Assembly (NCBI GenBank): GCA_003168375.1
Contig: PMSI01000001.1
Coordinates: 496,001-560,000, forward strand
Direction: 5' to 3'
Source of the DNA: Vulcanimicrobiota bacterium
GTDB taxonomy: Bacteria > Vulcanimicrobiota > Vulcanimicrobiia > Vulcanimicrobiales > Vulcanimicrobiaceae
DNA: 64,000 bases
Shown here: piece after piece, positions 24,435-32,173 of the stretch
Layout of the letters: each line of letters starts with the position of its first letter
How positions within the stretch are numbered: position 1 is the stretch's first letter
The notes under the pieces: generated by a model
The model's database searches: none
Seen by the model: only the letters and a program-made list of their open reading frames with translations
What the model was told of the DNA's origin: nothing
Position numbers and translations under genes: made by a program

Positions 24435-25834
24435 CGATCTCGCGCGGCGGCTTCGTCTCCGCTGCGGGCGCCGCGTTCGCCTCGATCGCGGCGATCCCGG
24501 GGCGCGCTTCCGCACCGCCGGCGAGGACGTTCGTGCGCGGCTCCCGCGGGTACGACGCGGCGCGCCGGAACGAGAACGCGCGCCTGGACCTGCATCCGCG
24601 CGCGATCGTCTTCTGCAAGGATCAGAACGAGGTCGCCCGCGCGATTCGCTGGGCGAACGAAGGCGGCGGCCCGATCGCGATCCGCAGCGGCGGACACGAC
24701 TACGAGGGCTTCTCGCTGACCGACGGCGGCGTTGTGATCGACGTCGGCGGCCTGCGGGGTGTCGAGGTGAGCAGCGACGGAACGCGCGCGCGGGTCGGCG
24801 CGGGCACCGACGCCGGCACGATGTACCACCGGCTCAACGAGGTGGGCAGGACGCTGCCGGCCGGGACGTGTCACTCGGTCGCCCTCGCCGGCCTCACGAC
24901 CGGCGGCGGGTTCGGCCTCATCGGCCGGCGCCACGGACTGATGGCCGATCGGCTCGAGCGCGTCCGGCTGATCGACGCCGACGGACGGCTGCGCGACTCG
25001 GCGCACGATCCGGACGGCGAGGAGATCCTGTGGGCGTCGCGCGGCGGCGGCGGCGGCAATTTCGGCGTCGTCACCGACCTGTTCTTCTCGCTGGTCGAGC
25101 AGCCGGCGAACGTCGTCCTCTTCTCGCTCGAATGGGATCTCGCGCACGCCGAGGACGTGCTGCAACGGTGGATGGCGTGGGCGCCCGCCCAGCCGCGTGA
25201 GCTGGTCGCGATCTGCCTGCTGCAGAACATCCCGGCGCAACGTGCCCGCGTCATCGGCGAGTACCTCGGCAGCCAGGCAGCGCTCGAGGCCAACCTCGAA
25301 CGCGCCTTCGCGCGCGCCGATGCGCTCGACTTCTCGGTCGAAACGATGCCCTTCATCGCGGCCGTCGACCGGTACGCCGGCTACGGCGCCGCACGAACGA
25401 GCTGGAAGATGAAGTCGAGCTACGGCGCGGTGCCGCTCGGTGCGGCGGAGATCGCCGCGGCGGCGGCGCTGGTCCGGCGCGCGCCGAGCGAAGCGCGCTG
25501 CATCCTCCAGTTCGACGGCTTCGGCGGCGCCGTCAACGATCTCGCACCCGGCGCGACCGCGTTTCCGCACCGGACGATGTCGTACTCACTGCAGTACCGC
25601 ACGTACTGGAACGACGTGCACCTTGCTGCACCGGCCTACGCCTGGGCGCGCGACGCGTTCGCGGTGCTCGACCCGCATACGGCGATGAAGAGCTATCGCA
25701 ACTATTGCGACCTCGACCTCACCGACTGGCGGGAGCGCTATCACGGCGAGAACTACGCGCGCCTGCGCCGCGTCAAGACGTTGCTCGATCCGTCGAACCG
25801 GTTCAGGTTCCCGCAAGGGATCGAACCGGCCTGA
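24431..25834 (+). CDS. BBE-type FAD-linked oxidase, probably exported
   Basis: Flavoprotein oxidase of the berberine-bridge/p-cresol methylhydroxylase fold, 467 residues. It shows RSGGHDYEGFS (His for 8-alpha-histidyl FAD linkage) and AGTCHSVALAGLTTGGGFG (Cys position used for the second, 6-S-cysteinyl bond), then RGGGGGNFGVVT. The C-terminal BBE motif YHGENYARLRRVKTLLDPSNRF is intact. Bicovalent FAD is therefore likely. The N-terminus (SRGGFVSAAGAAFASIAAIPGRASA) resembles a Tat signal whose second Arg is replaced by Gly. The GTG start makes a GTGA overlap with the TIR gene. Substrates in the family are sugars, alcohols or alkaloids; here unknown. Confidence 0.9.
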   Translation: MTISRGGFVSAAGAAFASIAAIPGRASAPPARTFVRGSRGYDAARRNENARLDLHPRAIVFCKDQNEVARAIRWANEGGGPIAIRSGGHDYEGFSLTDGGVVIDVGGLRGVEVSSDGTRARVGAGTDAGTMYHRLNEVGRTLPAGTCHSVALAGLTTGGGFGLIGRRHGLMADRLERVRLIDADGRLRDSAHDPDGEEILWASRGGGGGNFGVVTDLFFSLVEQPANVVLFSLEWDLAHAEDVLQRWMAWAPAQPRELVAICLLQNIPAQRARVIGEYLGSQAALEANLERAFARADALDFSVETMPFIAAVDRYAGYGAARTSWKMKSSYGAVPLGAAEIAAAAALVRRAPSEARCILQFDGFGGAVNDLAPGATAFPHRTMSYSLQYRTYWNDVHLAAPAYAWARDAFAVLDPHTAMKSYRNYCDLDLTDWRERYHGENYARLRRVKTLLDPSNRFRFPQGIEPA

Positions 25835-25843
25835 GCCGCGCGC

Positions 25844-27904
25844 TCAGGCGCGCTTGGGAACGGTGATGATGACGACGCGTTCGTCCGCGCCGACGCCGGC
25901 GAGCTCGTCCAGGGCCAGCGCGACGATCTGCGCGGCTTCGGCCATTCCGGCGAACTCGCCGATGCGCGCACCACGCAGCACGAAGACGTCGGGGAGCGCG
26001 CGGCCGACGTCGCCGAATGTCGTATCGTCGTCGATCGCCCGTTCGAGCGCGGCCGTCACGTCGCCGCAGCGCGCGACGCGCGCGTGCGCGTCGACGAGGA
26101 TGAGGCGCACGACCCCGCGGCCGTCGACGACGGCGCTCTCGCGCGCGGCGGCGATCACCGCAAACACCCCCGCCGCGGCGACGATCCGCAGCTCGCCCGG
26201 CGTGGCGCGAAGGTGCGCTGCGGCGGCCGCGACGCGCTCGGCGTCGCCGACGTCGACCGCTTCACGCGACCCCTCGACGAGGGCCGTCGCTCCCGAGGCG
26301 GTTGCGCGCACGCGGTTGCGCGCGGTGTCGACCTCGACCACGACCTCGACGCGATCGGGCGCCGCGCCCGACGCGACGGCGGCGTCGATCGCCTCGCGGC
26401 GCACGCGCGCGAGGTCGGCCGGCGTCGGGTCGACGATCGTGCGCTCGACGACGTCGCGCACGAGCGCGAGCGCGACGCCGAGCGGCGAGATCACCTGTGC
26501 GTCGCGCGCGATCCGGTGCGCGAACCCCAGCCGCTGCGCCGCGTACGGTACGAGCGCGGCGGCACCGCCGCCACCGCCGACGAGCACGACCGTCGCGCGG
26601 TCGAGCCCGTAGTCGGCGATCAGCTCGTCGACCGTCGCGCGCAAACGCTCCGTCGCGCGGTCCAGGATCGCATGCGCCAGCGCGTCGGCGTCGAGACCGA
26701 GCGCGACGCCCGCGATCTCGCACGCGGTCCGCGCCGCTGCGGCGTCGCCGCGCGCGAAGGCGCCGGCCGGCACAGCGCCGACGACGTTGGCCGCGCAGGT
26801 CGGCGTGATCGCGATCCGCGTCCCGTCGGCCGCGACGACGGCGGCGAAGCCGTCCGCGAGGTCGGCGCGTGCGCCGTCGAGCAGCGCGCGGTCGGTGAAC
26901 GCCGCGTAACGGTAGCCGGCGATGTGCGCCGAGCGCGGCCCGACGTCGACGACGCGGTTGCCCGCGATGCGCGCCAGCGAGCCGCCGGCGACGGCGATCG
27001 TGCGCACGTCGAGCGTGCGCAGCAGCGTACGGTGACCGCCGACGCGCGCGGGCCGCATCTGCGGGCGGCCACGCACGATCGCGGAGCAATCGGCGCTGGT
27101 GCCGCCGACCTCGATGAAGATCCCGTCGGTGACGTTCTCGTGGAACAGCGCGCCCGCGATCCCGGCCGCCGGCCCCGAAAGCATCGTGAGGATCGGGCGA
27201 CGCTCGACCTCGGCGACGTCCATCACCCCGCCGTCGCTGCGCATGATCATCAGCGGTGCCGGGATGCGTGCGTCGGCGACCGCCCGCGCGGTGAGGCGCG
27301 AGGTGCGCAGCATGCGCGGGAGGATCGCGGCGTTGAGCGCCGCGGTGCGCGTGCGCGCGCGCAGCCCGTACTGCGTCGAGACCTCCGCACCGCTGGTCGC
27401 CGCGAGACCGCTCGCGCGCGCGGCGGCGACGAGCGCGTTCTCGCGCTGCGGCCGGTCGACGGCGAACGGCTCGCTGACCGCGAGCGCTTCGACGCCGGCG
27501 GCGCGCGCCGTCTCGAGCACGTGCGGGTCGCGCCCGTCGAGCCACGCCGGCGTGAAGCGGATCCCCTCGGCGAGCGCGAACGGCGCGAAGCGCGCGAAAG
27601 CGCGCCCCACCGGCCCGCCGAGCGCGACGATCCCGACCTTCGCGACATCGCCCTCGAGCAGCGCGTTCGTCGCCTGCGTCGTCGAGTGCGCGATGAAGGC
27701 GATCGACGCTGGGTCGACGTTGTGCTCGCCGAGCAGCCGCTCCAAGCCCGCGACGATCCCCGCCGCGACCCCGTCGGGATGGTCGTGCGTCGTCGGCACT
27801 TTGATCGAGGCGATCATCTCGCGCGTCGTAGCGTCGACGGCGACCACGTCGGTGAACGTACCGCCGACGTCGATCCCGATCCTGAGCCGCGCCGCGGAGC
27901 TCAG
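25844..27904 (-). CDS. Hydantoinase/oxoprolinase A subunit (HyuA-like), apparent CTG start
   Basis: ATP-dependent hydantoinase/5-oxoprolinase A subunit. The first canonical start (GTG 27847) would remove the conserved phosphate-binding N-terminus RIGIDVGGTFTDV, which is encoded upstream in the same frame. No ATG, GTG or TTG occurs in that stretch, but a CTG at 27904 overlaps the preceding stop as CTGA, matching the NTGA overlaps used throughout the window. I therefore extend the gene to 27904 (686 residues). Other motifs: HSTTQATNALLEG, LSGPAAGIAGALFHE, IFIEVGGTSADCS and VLVGGGGGAAALV. The usual partner HyuB is not present. It is the last gene of a five-gene operon. Reaction: hydantoin, 5-oxoproline or acetone-type substrates, undetermined. 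Confidence 0.85.
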   Translation of the reverse strand: MSSAARLRIGIDVGGTFTDVVAVDATTREMIASIKVPTTHDHPDGVAAGIVAGLERLLGEHNVDPASIAFIAHSTTQATNALLEGDVAKVGIVALGGPVGRAFARFAPFALAEGIRFTPAWLDGRDPHVLETARAAGVEALAVSEPFAVDRPQRENALVAAARASGLAATSGAEVSTQYGLRARTRTAALNAAILPRMLRTSRLTARAVADARIPAPLMIMRSDGGVMDVAEVERRPILTMLSGPAAGIAGALFHENVTDGIFIEVGGTSADCSAIVRGRPQMRPARVGGHRTLLRTLDVRTIAVAGGSLARIAGNRVVDVGPRSAHIAGYRYAAFTDRALLDGARADLADGFAAVVAADGTRIAITPTCAANVVGAVPAGAFARGDAAAARTACEIAGVALGLDADALAHAILDRATERLRATVDELIADYGLDRATVVLVGGGGGAAALVPYAAQRLGFAHRIARDAQVISPLGVALALVRDVVERTIVDPTPADLARVRREAIDAAVASGAAPDRVEVVVEVDTARNRVRATASGATALVEGSREAVDVGDAERVAAAAAHLRATPGELRIVAAAGVFAVIAAARESAVVDGRGVVRLILVDAHARVARCGDVTAALERAIDDDTTFGDVGRALPDVFVLRGARIGEFAGMAEAAQIVALALDELAGVGADERVVIITVPKRA

Positions 27905-28482
27905 CCGAGCAACTCGTCGACGGAAAACACGACGTCCGGAAATGCCCGGAACGAGACAGTACCGCCGCGATGCGCCAGGCGTTGCGTGGCGTAGCGCCGG
28001 CCGCGCGGTTCGGCGTACAGGTGGAGCCGCTGCTTCGCGACGTCGACGATCCAGTACTCGGGGATCCCTGCCTCGGCGTAGACTCGGAGTTTCTTTCCGC
28101 GATCGTACCAGAGCGAAGAATCGGCCACTTCGATCACCGCATGTACGTCGGTCACATGTGGGAGCTTCTCCTTATAGAAATGGCCGCTGTCGACGAGGAT
28201 GGCAATGTCGGGTTCGAGCTCGGTCCGGTCCGAAAGGACGACCGGAAGCTGGATCCAGAGGACGACCCGGCGGCCGAGACGTTCGCCGAGGAATCGCGTG
28301 AGACACGCCGTCGTACCGGCGTGCGGGGGATTGTGCGGCGGAGCGTGGCTGACGAGGATGCCTTCGATGAGATCGACGCGCTCGTCGGGGCCGAAAAAAC
28401 CGGTGTTGACCAGGCGATCGAATTCGTCGACCGTGATGGGCCGACGCGCATGCTGCGCTGCGACGTCGACCGACGCCCTCAT
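27901..28482 (-). CDS. Uma2-family (DUF820) restriction-endonuclease-fold protein, copy 2
   Basis: Putative PD-(D/E)XK-fold protein of the Uma2 family, 193 residues. Motifs are ITVDEFDRLV, ERVDLIEGILVSHAPP (N-terminal Glu), ELEPDIAILVD (catalytic Asp), HAVIEVADSSLWYDRGKKLRVYAEAGIPEYWIVD (Glu and Lys of the core) and a terminal FPDVVFSVDELLG identical to that of the neighbouring paralogue. Uma2 proteins are abundant in cyanobacteria and other phyla, with no settled function. The start overlaps the upstream paralogue's stop (ATGA) and its stop overlaps the proposed CTG of hydantoinase A. The pair looks like a tandem duplication. Confidence 0.88.
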   Translation of the reverse strand: MRASVDVAAQHARRPITVDEFDRLVNTGFFGPDERVDLIEGILVSHAPPHNPPHAGTTACLTRFLGERLGRRVVLWIQLPVVLSDRTELEPDIAILVDSGHFYKEKLPHVTDVHAVIEVADSSLWYDRGKKLRVYAEAGIPEYWIVDVAKQRLHLYAEPRGRRYATQRLAHRGGTVSFRAFPDVVFSVDELLG

Positions 28483-29096
28483 CCGAGCAGCTCGTCGACG
28501 GAGAACACGACGTCCGGAAACGCTTCGAACGCGATTGAGTCGCCGCCGGCAACCGCGCGCGGGACAGCGTACGCAGCGCCGGCGGGCTGCCGGAACGTCT
28601 CGATTCGCCGGCCGAGGACGTCGACGACCCAGTACTCCGGGATCCCCGACTCCGCGTACAACCCTAGCTTCTGGGAACGGTCGCGTGCCAAGGACGACAC
28701 CCCGATCTCGACGACCGCGAGCACGTCGGCGGGGACCGGGCGGCGGCGGTACCGATCTTCACGCGGGCGAAGCACCGTGAGGTCCGGCTCGAGGACGGTA
28801 ATCTTCGAGACGATCACGGGGCTCTGCGCTCGAAGGATCGCCCGAGCGCCGAGGCGTTCCCGGATCGCCTCCGGGAACCGCCATACCGCGTACGCATGTT
28901 CATCGCCCTGCGGCGGCGCGTAGCTGACGAAAGCGCCTTCGACGAGCTCAATCCGCTCATCCTCGTCGAAAATGTCGGCCGCGATCATCCTGTCGAAATC
29001 CTCAACCGTGATCAAACGGGGTGCACCGTCGACGGTCGTCATACTTTTGAAATCTACCATATCGTCATGATTGCCGTATTGCCGGGTCGTGTCCAT
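28479..29096 (-). CDS. Uma2-family (DUF820) restriction-endonuclease-fold protein, copy 1
   Basis: Paralogue of the next gene, 205 residues, with the same order of motifs: ITVEDFDRMI, ERIELVEGAFVSYAPP, VLEPDLTVLRP, LAVVEIGVSSLARDRSQKLGLYAESGIPEYWVVDV and a terminal FPDVVFSVDELLG. The 13-residue identical C-terminus and shared spacing point to a fairly recent duplication. The first 20 codons are AT-richer than the rest and contain alternative ATGs. The start at 29096 lies 3 bases after the methyltransferase stop. A PD-(D/E)XK nuclease activity is predicted from the fold but function is unknown. Confidence 0.88.
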   Translation of the reverse strand: MDTTRQYGNHDDMVDFKSMTTVDGAPRLITVEDFDRMIAADIFDEDERIELVEGAFVSYAPPQGDEHAYAVWRFPEAIRERLGARAILRAQSPVIVSKITVLEPDLTVLRPREDRYRRRPVPADVLAVVEIGVSSLARDRSQKLGLYAESGIPEYWVVDVLGRRIETFRQPAGAAYAVPRAVAGGDSIAFEAFPDVVFSVDELLG

Positions 29097-29099
29097 ACC

Positions 29100-29843
29100 T
29101 CAACCGGCGCCGACGTCGGCGCTTGCCACGATCGTGCGCATCGCCATCACGACGTGGCCGTCGCGCGCGAAGCGTGCGACCAATGAGCGGATATCGCGGT
29201 GCAGGTCGTCGGCGACCGGTCCCGCCTTCGGGAGATAGGAGGTGCTGCGCGCACGCGCGAGCACTCCCTCGACGTCGAGCGCGTACTCGTTGCGCACCTC
29301 GACGCGGTGCTTCGCGACCCATGCATGGAACGCGAGAAACACCTCGATCCCGTCGGCACGGCGGCGCTCGGTGTCGTCGGTCGCGTACTTCCGGACGACA
29401 TCACCGTATGCCGCCGTGAACGGATCGCTCTCGTCGCGCTCGTTGTAGACCAGCGCCGCTCGTCCGCCCGGACGCAAGATGCGCACCATCTCGTCCAGCG
29501 CCTGCGGCTGATCGAACCAGTGGAAGGCCTGGAACGCGGCGGCGAGGTCGACGCTCGCTTCGGCGAGCCCGGTGTGTTCCGCGCTCGCCGCGATCCACTC
29601 CACGCGCGGATGCGCTTCGGCCGCCTCGCGCATCGCTTGGTTTGGCTCTATCGCGAGCACCAACGCGCCGCGCGCGGCGAGCTGCCGCGACGAGATTCCG
29701 GTTCCCGCGCCGAGATCGGCGACCGTCACCTCGCCCGAATCGCCCAGCCCGTCGAAGAGCACGTCGAGCGCCGCGTCCGGGTACGGCGGGCGAGCGGCGG
29801 CGTAGTCGTTCGCGCGACCGGAGAACCGCTCGGTGAAGCTCAC
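29100..29843 (-). CDS. SAM-dependent methyltransferase (UbiE/Methyltransf_11 type)
   Basis: Class I methyltransferase of 247 residues. Motif I is VTVADLGAGTGISSRQLAA; an acidic residue closes strand 2 (VLAIEPNQAMREAA); FQAFHWFDQPQALDEMVRILRPGGRAALVYNE covers motifs II-III. The N-terminus FTERFSGRANDYAAARPPYP is typical of a subgroup in which FxxRAxxYxxxRPxYP precedes the SAM domain. The GTG start at 29843 gives a GTGA overlap with the peptidase stop; the longer open frame upstream is a shadow. The substrate is unknown. It sits in an operon between an M20 peptidase and two Uma2 genes. Confidence 0.88.
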   Translation of the reverse strand: MSFTERFSGRANDYAAARPPYPDAALDVLFDGLGDSGEVTVADLGAGTGISSRQLAARGALVLAIEPNQAMREAAEAHPRVEWIAASAEHTGLAEASVDLAAAFQAFHWFDQPQALDEMVRILRPGGRAALVYNERDESDPFTAAYGDVVRKYATDDTERRRADGIEVFLAFHAWVAKHRVEVRNEYALDVEGVLARARSTSYLPKAGPVADDLHRDIRSLVARFARDGHVVMAMRTIVASADVGAG

Positions 29844-31228
29844 TTCAGCGCGCGAGCGAGCTCGTCGTAGAGATACGTCATCGTCTCGATCCCGCTGAAG
29901 AACTGGCCAAGGTCGAACTTCTCGTTCGGCGCGTGGATCGCGTCGTCGGGCAGGCCGACGCCGATCAGCACCTGCGGCAGGTGCAGGATGCGGTCGAACG
30001 ACGACACCGGCCCGATCGTTCCGCCCGTGCCGATGAACACCGGCGCCTTGCCGAAGCCGAGCTCCATCGCGCGCGCGGCCGCGGCGACCGCCGGATGATC
30101 GCGCGAGGTCTCGACCGCGCGCACGTCGCCGTGCGCCTCGACCTCGACGCGCACGCCTTTCGGCGCGACGCGCTGCACGAACGTCGTCACCGCGTGCTTC
30201 ACCCGCGCGGGATCCTGATGCGGCACCAGCCGCGCCGAAACTTTCGCGACCGCGAACGACGGGATGATCGTTTTCTGGCCGGCACCTTGATAGCCGCCGT
30301 ACATCCCGTTGACCTCGAGCGTCGGCCGGAACCACATCCGCTCGAGCGGGAGCCGCGCGCTCTCCCCGGCGAGCTCGGGGACGCCGAGCTCGTTCGCGAG
30401 CTTCGCCGGATCGAGCGGGAGCGTGGCGACCTCGGCGCGCTCATGCGGCGAGAGCTCGCTCACGTCGTCGTAGAACCCGGGGACGACGATGCGCCCGTGT
30501 GCGTCTTTGAGCGCGGCGAGAATCTGCGCTAGCGCCTCGAGCGGGTTCTTCACGATCCCGCCATAGTAGCCCGAGTGCAGGTCGTTCGCCGGCCCGCGCA
30601 CGGTGATCTCCCAGTGCACCAGACCGCGCAGCGAGGTCGTCAGCGACGGGACGTCCTCGGCGAAGACCGCGGTGTCCGAGACGACGACCACGTCGCACGC
30701 GAGCCGCTTCTTCTCGCGCGCGAGGAACGCCTCGAAGTGCTCGGATCCGATCTCTTCCTCGCCTTCGATCACGACCTTGACGTTGAGGGGCAGCTTTCCG
30801 TTCACACGCAGGTGCGCTTCGATCGCCGCGAGGTGCATCAGGCACTGGCCCTTGTCGTCGACCGAGCCGCGCCCGTAGATCTTCCCGTTGCGCACCTCCG
30901 CCGCGAACGGCGGTGACGTCCAGAGGTCGAGCGGGTCGGCCGGCTGCACGTCGTGGTGGCCGTAGATCAGGATCGTCGGCTTGCCCTTGGCGCCGAGCCA
31001 CGCGCCGTACGCGACCGGATGGCCGCCGGTTTCGAGGACGACGGCTTCGGTGAGCCCGGCCAGCCGCATTCGCTCGGCCGCGTATTCCGCCGAGCGGCGG
31101 ACGTCGGCGGCGTGATCCGGCTGCGCGGAGATCGACGGGACGGCGATCCAGGCCTTCAGCTCGTCGAGATACCGGTCACGATTGGCACGAACGTGACCGA
31201 TGAGGGCGTCGGCGTGAGGAGCGACCAT
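29840..31228 (-). CDS. M20-family dipeptidase/peptidase
   Basis: Cocatalytic zinc peptidase of the M20 (M20A/dipeptidase) family, 462 residues. Metal ligands and catalytic residues appear in ILIYGHHDVQPAD (His, Asp), IYGRGSVDDKGQCLMHLAA (bridging Asp), VVIEGEEEIGSEH (catalytic Glu and ligand Glu), VVSDTAVF (Asp) and a C-terminal DDAIHAPNEKFDL (His). The lid/dimerisation domain lies about 200-315, with DLHSGYYGG. It probably hydrolyses dipeptides or acyl-amino acids in the cytoplasm, as no signal peptide is seen. It is the first gene of the operon that continues into the methyltransferase, Uma2 pair and hydantoinase A, a set compatible with amide or amino-acid catabolism. Confidence 0.93.
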   Translation of the reverse strand: MVAPHADALIGHVRANRDRYLDELKAWIAVPSISAQPDHAADVRRSAEYAAERMRLAGLTEAVVLETGGHPVAYGAWLGAKGKPTILIYGHHDVQPADPLDLWTSPPFAAEVRNGKIYGRGSVDDKGQCLMHLAAIEAHLRVNGKLPLNVKVVIEGEEEIGSEHFEAFLAREKKRLACDVVVVSDTAVFAEDVPSLTTSLRGLVHWEITVRGPANDLHSGYYGGIVKNPLEALAQILAALKDAHGRIVVPGFYDDVSELSPHERAEVATLPLDPAKLANELGVPELAGESARLPLERMWFRPTLEVNGMYGGYQGAGQKTIIPSFAVAKVSARLVPHQDPARVKHAVTTFVQRVAPKGVRVEVEAHGDVRAVETSRDHPAVAAAARAMELGFGKAPVFIGTGGTIGPVSSFDRILHLPQVLIGVGLPDDAIHAPNEKFDLGQFFSGIETMTYLYDELARALK

Positions 31229-31247
31229 GATCGCCCCTTCGCCGCGA

Positions 31248-31427
31248 TCAGCCGCGGCCCCAGGTCGCGATTTGCGGAAAGACGGGGTGCGTGGCCGGGG
31301 CGACGGCCTGCGCTTGCGGCGCGGGGTCGTCCTTCAGCTCGGATTCACGCGGCTCGTCCAGATCGATGCGAACGCGCAGCCGCCAAGCGCCGAGCACGAT
31401 CGCGAAGTGGGTCGCCATGATCGTCAT
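31248..31427 (-). CDS. 59-residue protein at end of GntR/ABC operon
   Basis: Small protein of 59 residues: a hydrophobic N-terminal start (MTIMATHFAIVLGAW), a basic-acidic middle (RLRVRIDLDEPRESELKDD) and a Pro/Gln/Ala tail ending VFPQIATWGRG. Its ATG overlaps the permease stop as ATGA, which supports it being real. The longer open frame upstream is antisense shadow. The tail PQ..AP..FPQ..WG loosely resembles the end of the 38-residue ORF at the head of the same operon. I know no family for it. It might be a modulator of, or a cargo for, the ABC transporter; that is speculation. Confidence 0.5.
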   Translation of the reverse strand: MTIMATHFAIVLGAWRLRVRIDLDEPRESELKDDPAPQAQAVAPATHPVFPQIATWGRG

Positions 31428-32173
31428 GCCGGAACCTCCCGCTTCGTCCAAATCTGGGTTGCGATCGCGACCGCCGCGAGGCCGATCAGCCATACTGCGA
31501 TGACGTGCTGCTCGCCGCTGCCGGCGATGAGTTCGCGCGCGCTGGAGCCCTGGCCGAGGTACGCCATCGGGTTGAGATAGTTCAGCGCCACCATCACCTG
31601 GTGCAGCAGCGGCGGGAAGGGGATATGCGCCAGGCCCGGCACGATCAGCGCGTAGCCCCAACTGCCGCCGGCGATCGCGGCTCCGCGGCCGGGCAGCAGC
31701 GTCGTCACGAGCACGACCAAGCCGTACCACATCACCGCGACTCCAAAAACGAGCAGCACGGACAAGGCGACGTGGTCGCCAAAGGTCAGGTACTTCCCGA
31801 TGCCGATCGCGAAGATCGTGATGAAGACCGCCGCCAGCGTCAGCACCCACGCGGCAAGGAGTGCGCCACCGTCGACGGCGACGTAGCGAAGCGCGATCGC
31901 GAGCCGCGGAATCGGACGCGTCCAGGTGATCGCGACGGTCTTGAACTCGGCGTCGAGCCCGACCGCCAGAAACGCCGCGAGGATGAGCGGTCCGATCGCG
32001 GCCCCGGCGATCAAGAACTCGACCGGAATCGACGGGTTCGACCCGTGCGACATCTGGAACTTGGGCGGACCGTCTTTGAACGCGAGCGCCAAGCCCAAGG
32101 CGACGCACGAGAACAGGATCGCACCGTACCAGATCAGGGCGCGCCGCGCGCGCAGCAGTTCGACGTAGTGCAC
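31424..32173 (-). CDS. ABC transporter permease (ABC-2-like)
   Basis: Integral membrane permease of 249 residues with about six helices, beginning VHYVELLRARRALIWYGAILFSCVALGLALAF. Content and size resemble ABC-2-type permeases that pair with single-domain ATPases under YtrA-type regulators. A loop after the first helix (KDGPPKFQMSHGSNPSIP) would lie outside. The GTG start at 32173 shares one base with the ATPase stop (TAGTG). It is coupled to the 59-residue gene downstream. The substrate is unknown; related operons respond to cell-wall-active compounds or export lipids or peptides. Confidence 0.8.
   Translation of the reverse strand: MHYVELLRARRALIWYGAILFSCVALGLALAFKDGPPKFQMSHGSNPSIPVEFLIAGAAIGPLILAAFLAVGLDAEFKTVAITWTRPIPRLAIALRYVAVDGGALLAAWVLTLAAVFITIFAIGIGKYLTFGDHVALSVLLVFGVAVMWYGLVVLVTTLLPGRGAAIAGGSWGYALIVPGLAHIPFPPLLHQVMVALNYLNPMAYLGQGSSARELIAGSGEQHVIAVWLIGLAAVAIATQIWTKREVPA

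Noticed and set aside
24431-24520. Tat signal peptide on the BBE-type oxidase
   Set aside because: The motif reads SRGGF rather than SRRxF; one Arg is missing, so Tat export is only possible, not supported.
22920-31228. A defence island containing TIR, Uma2 nucleases and methyltransferase
   Set aside because: The genes lie in separate operons on opposite strands among metabolic genes, with no integrase, helicase or known defence partner.
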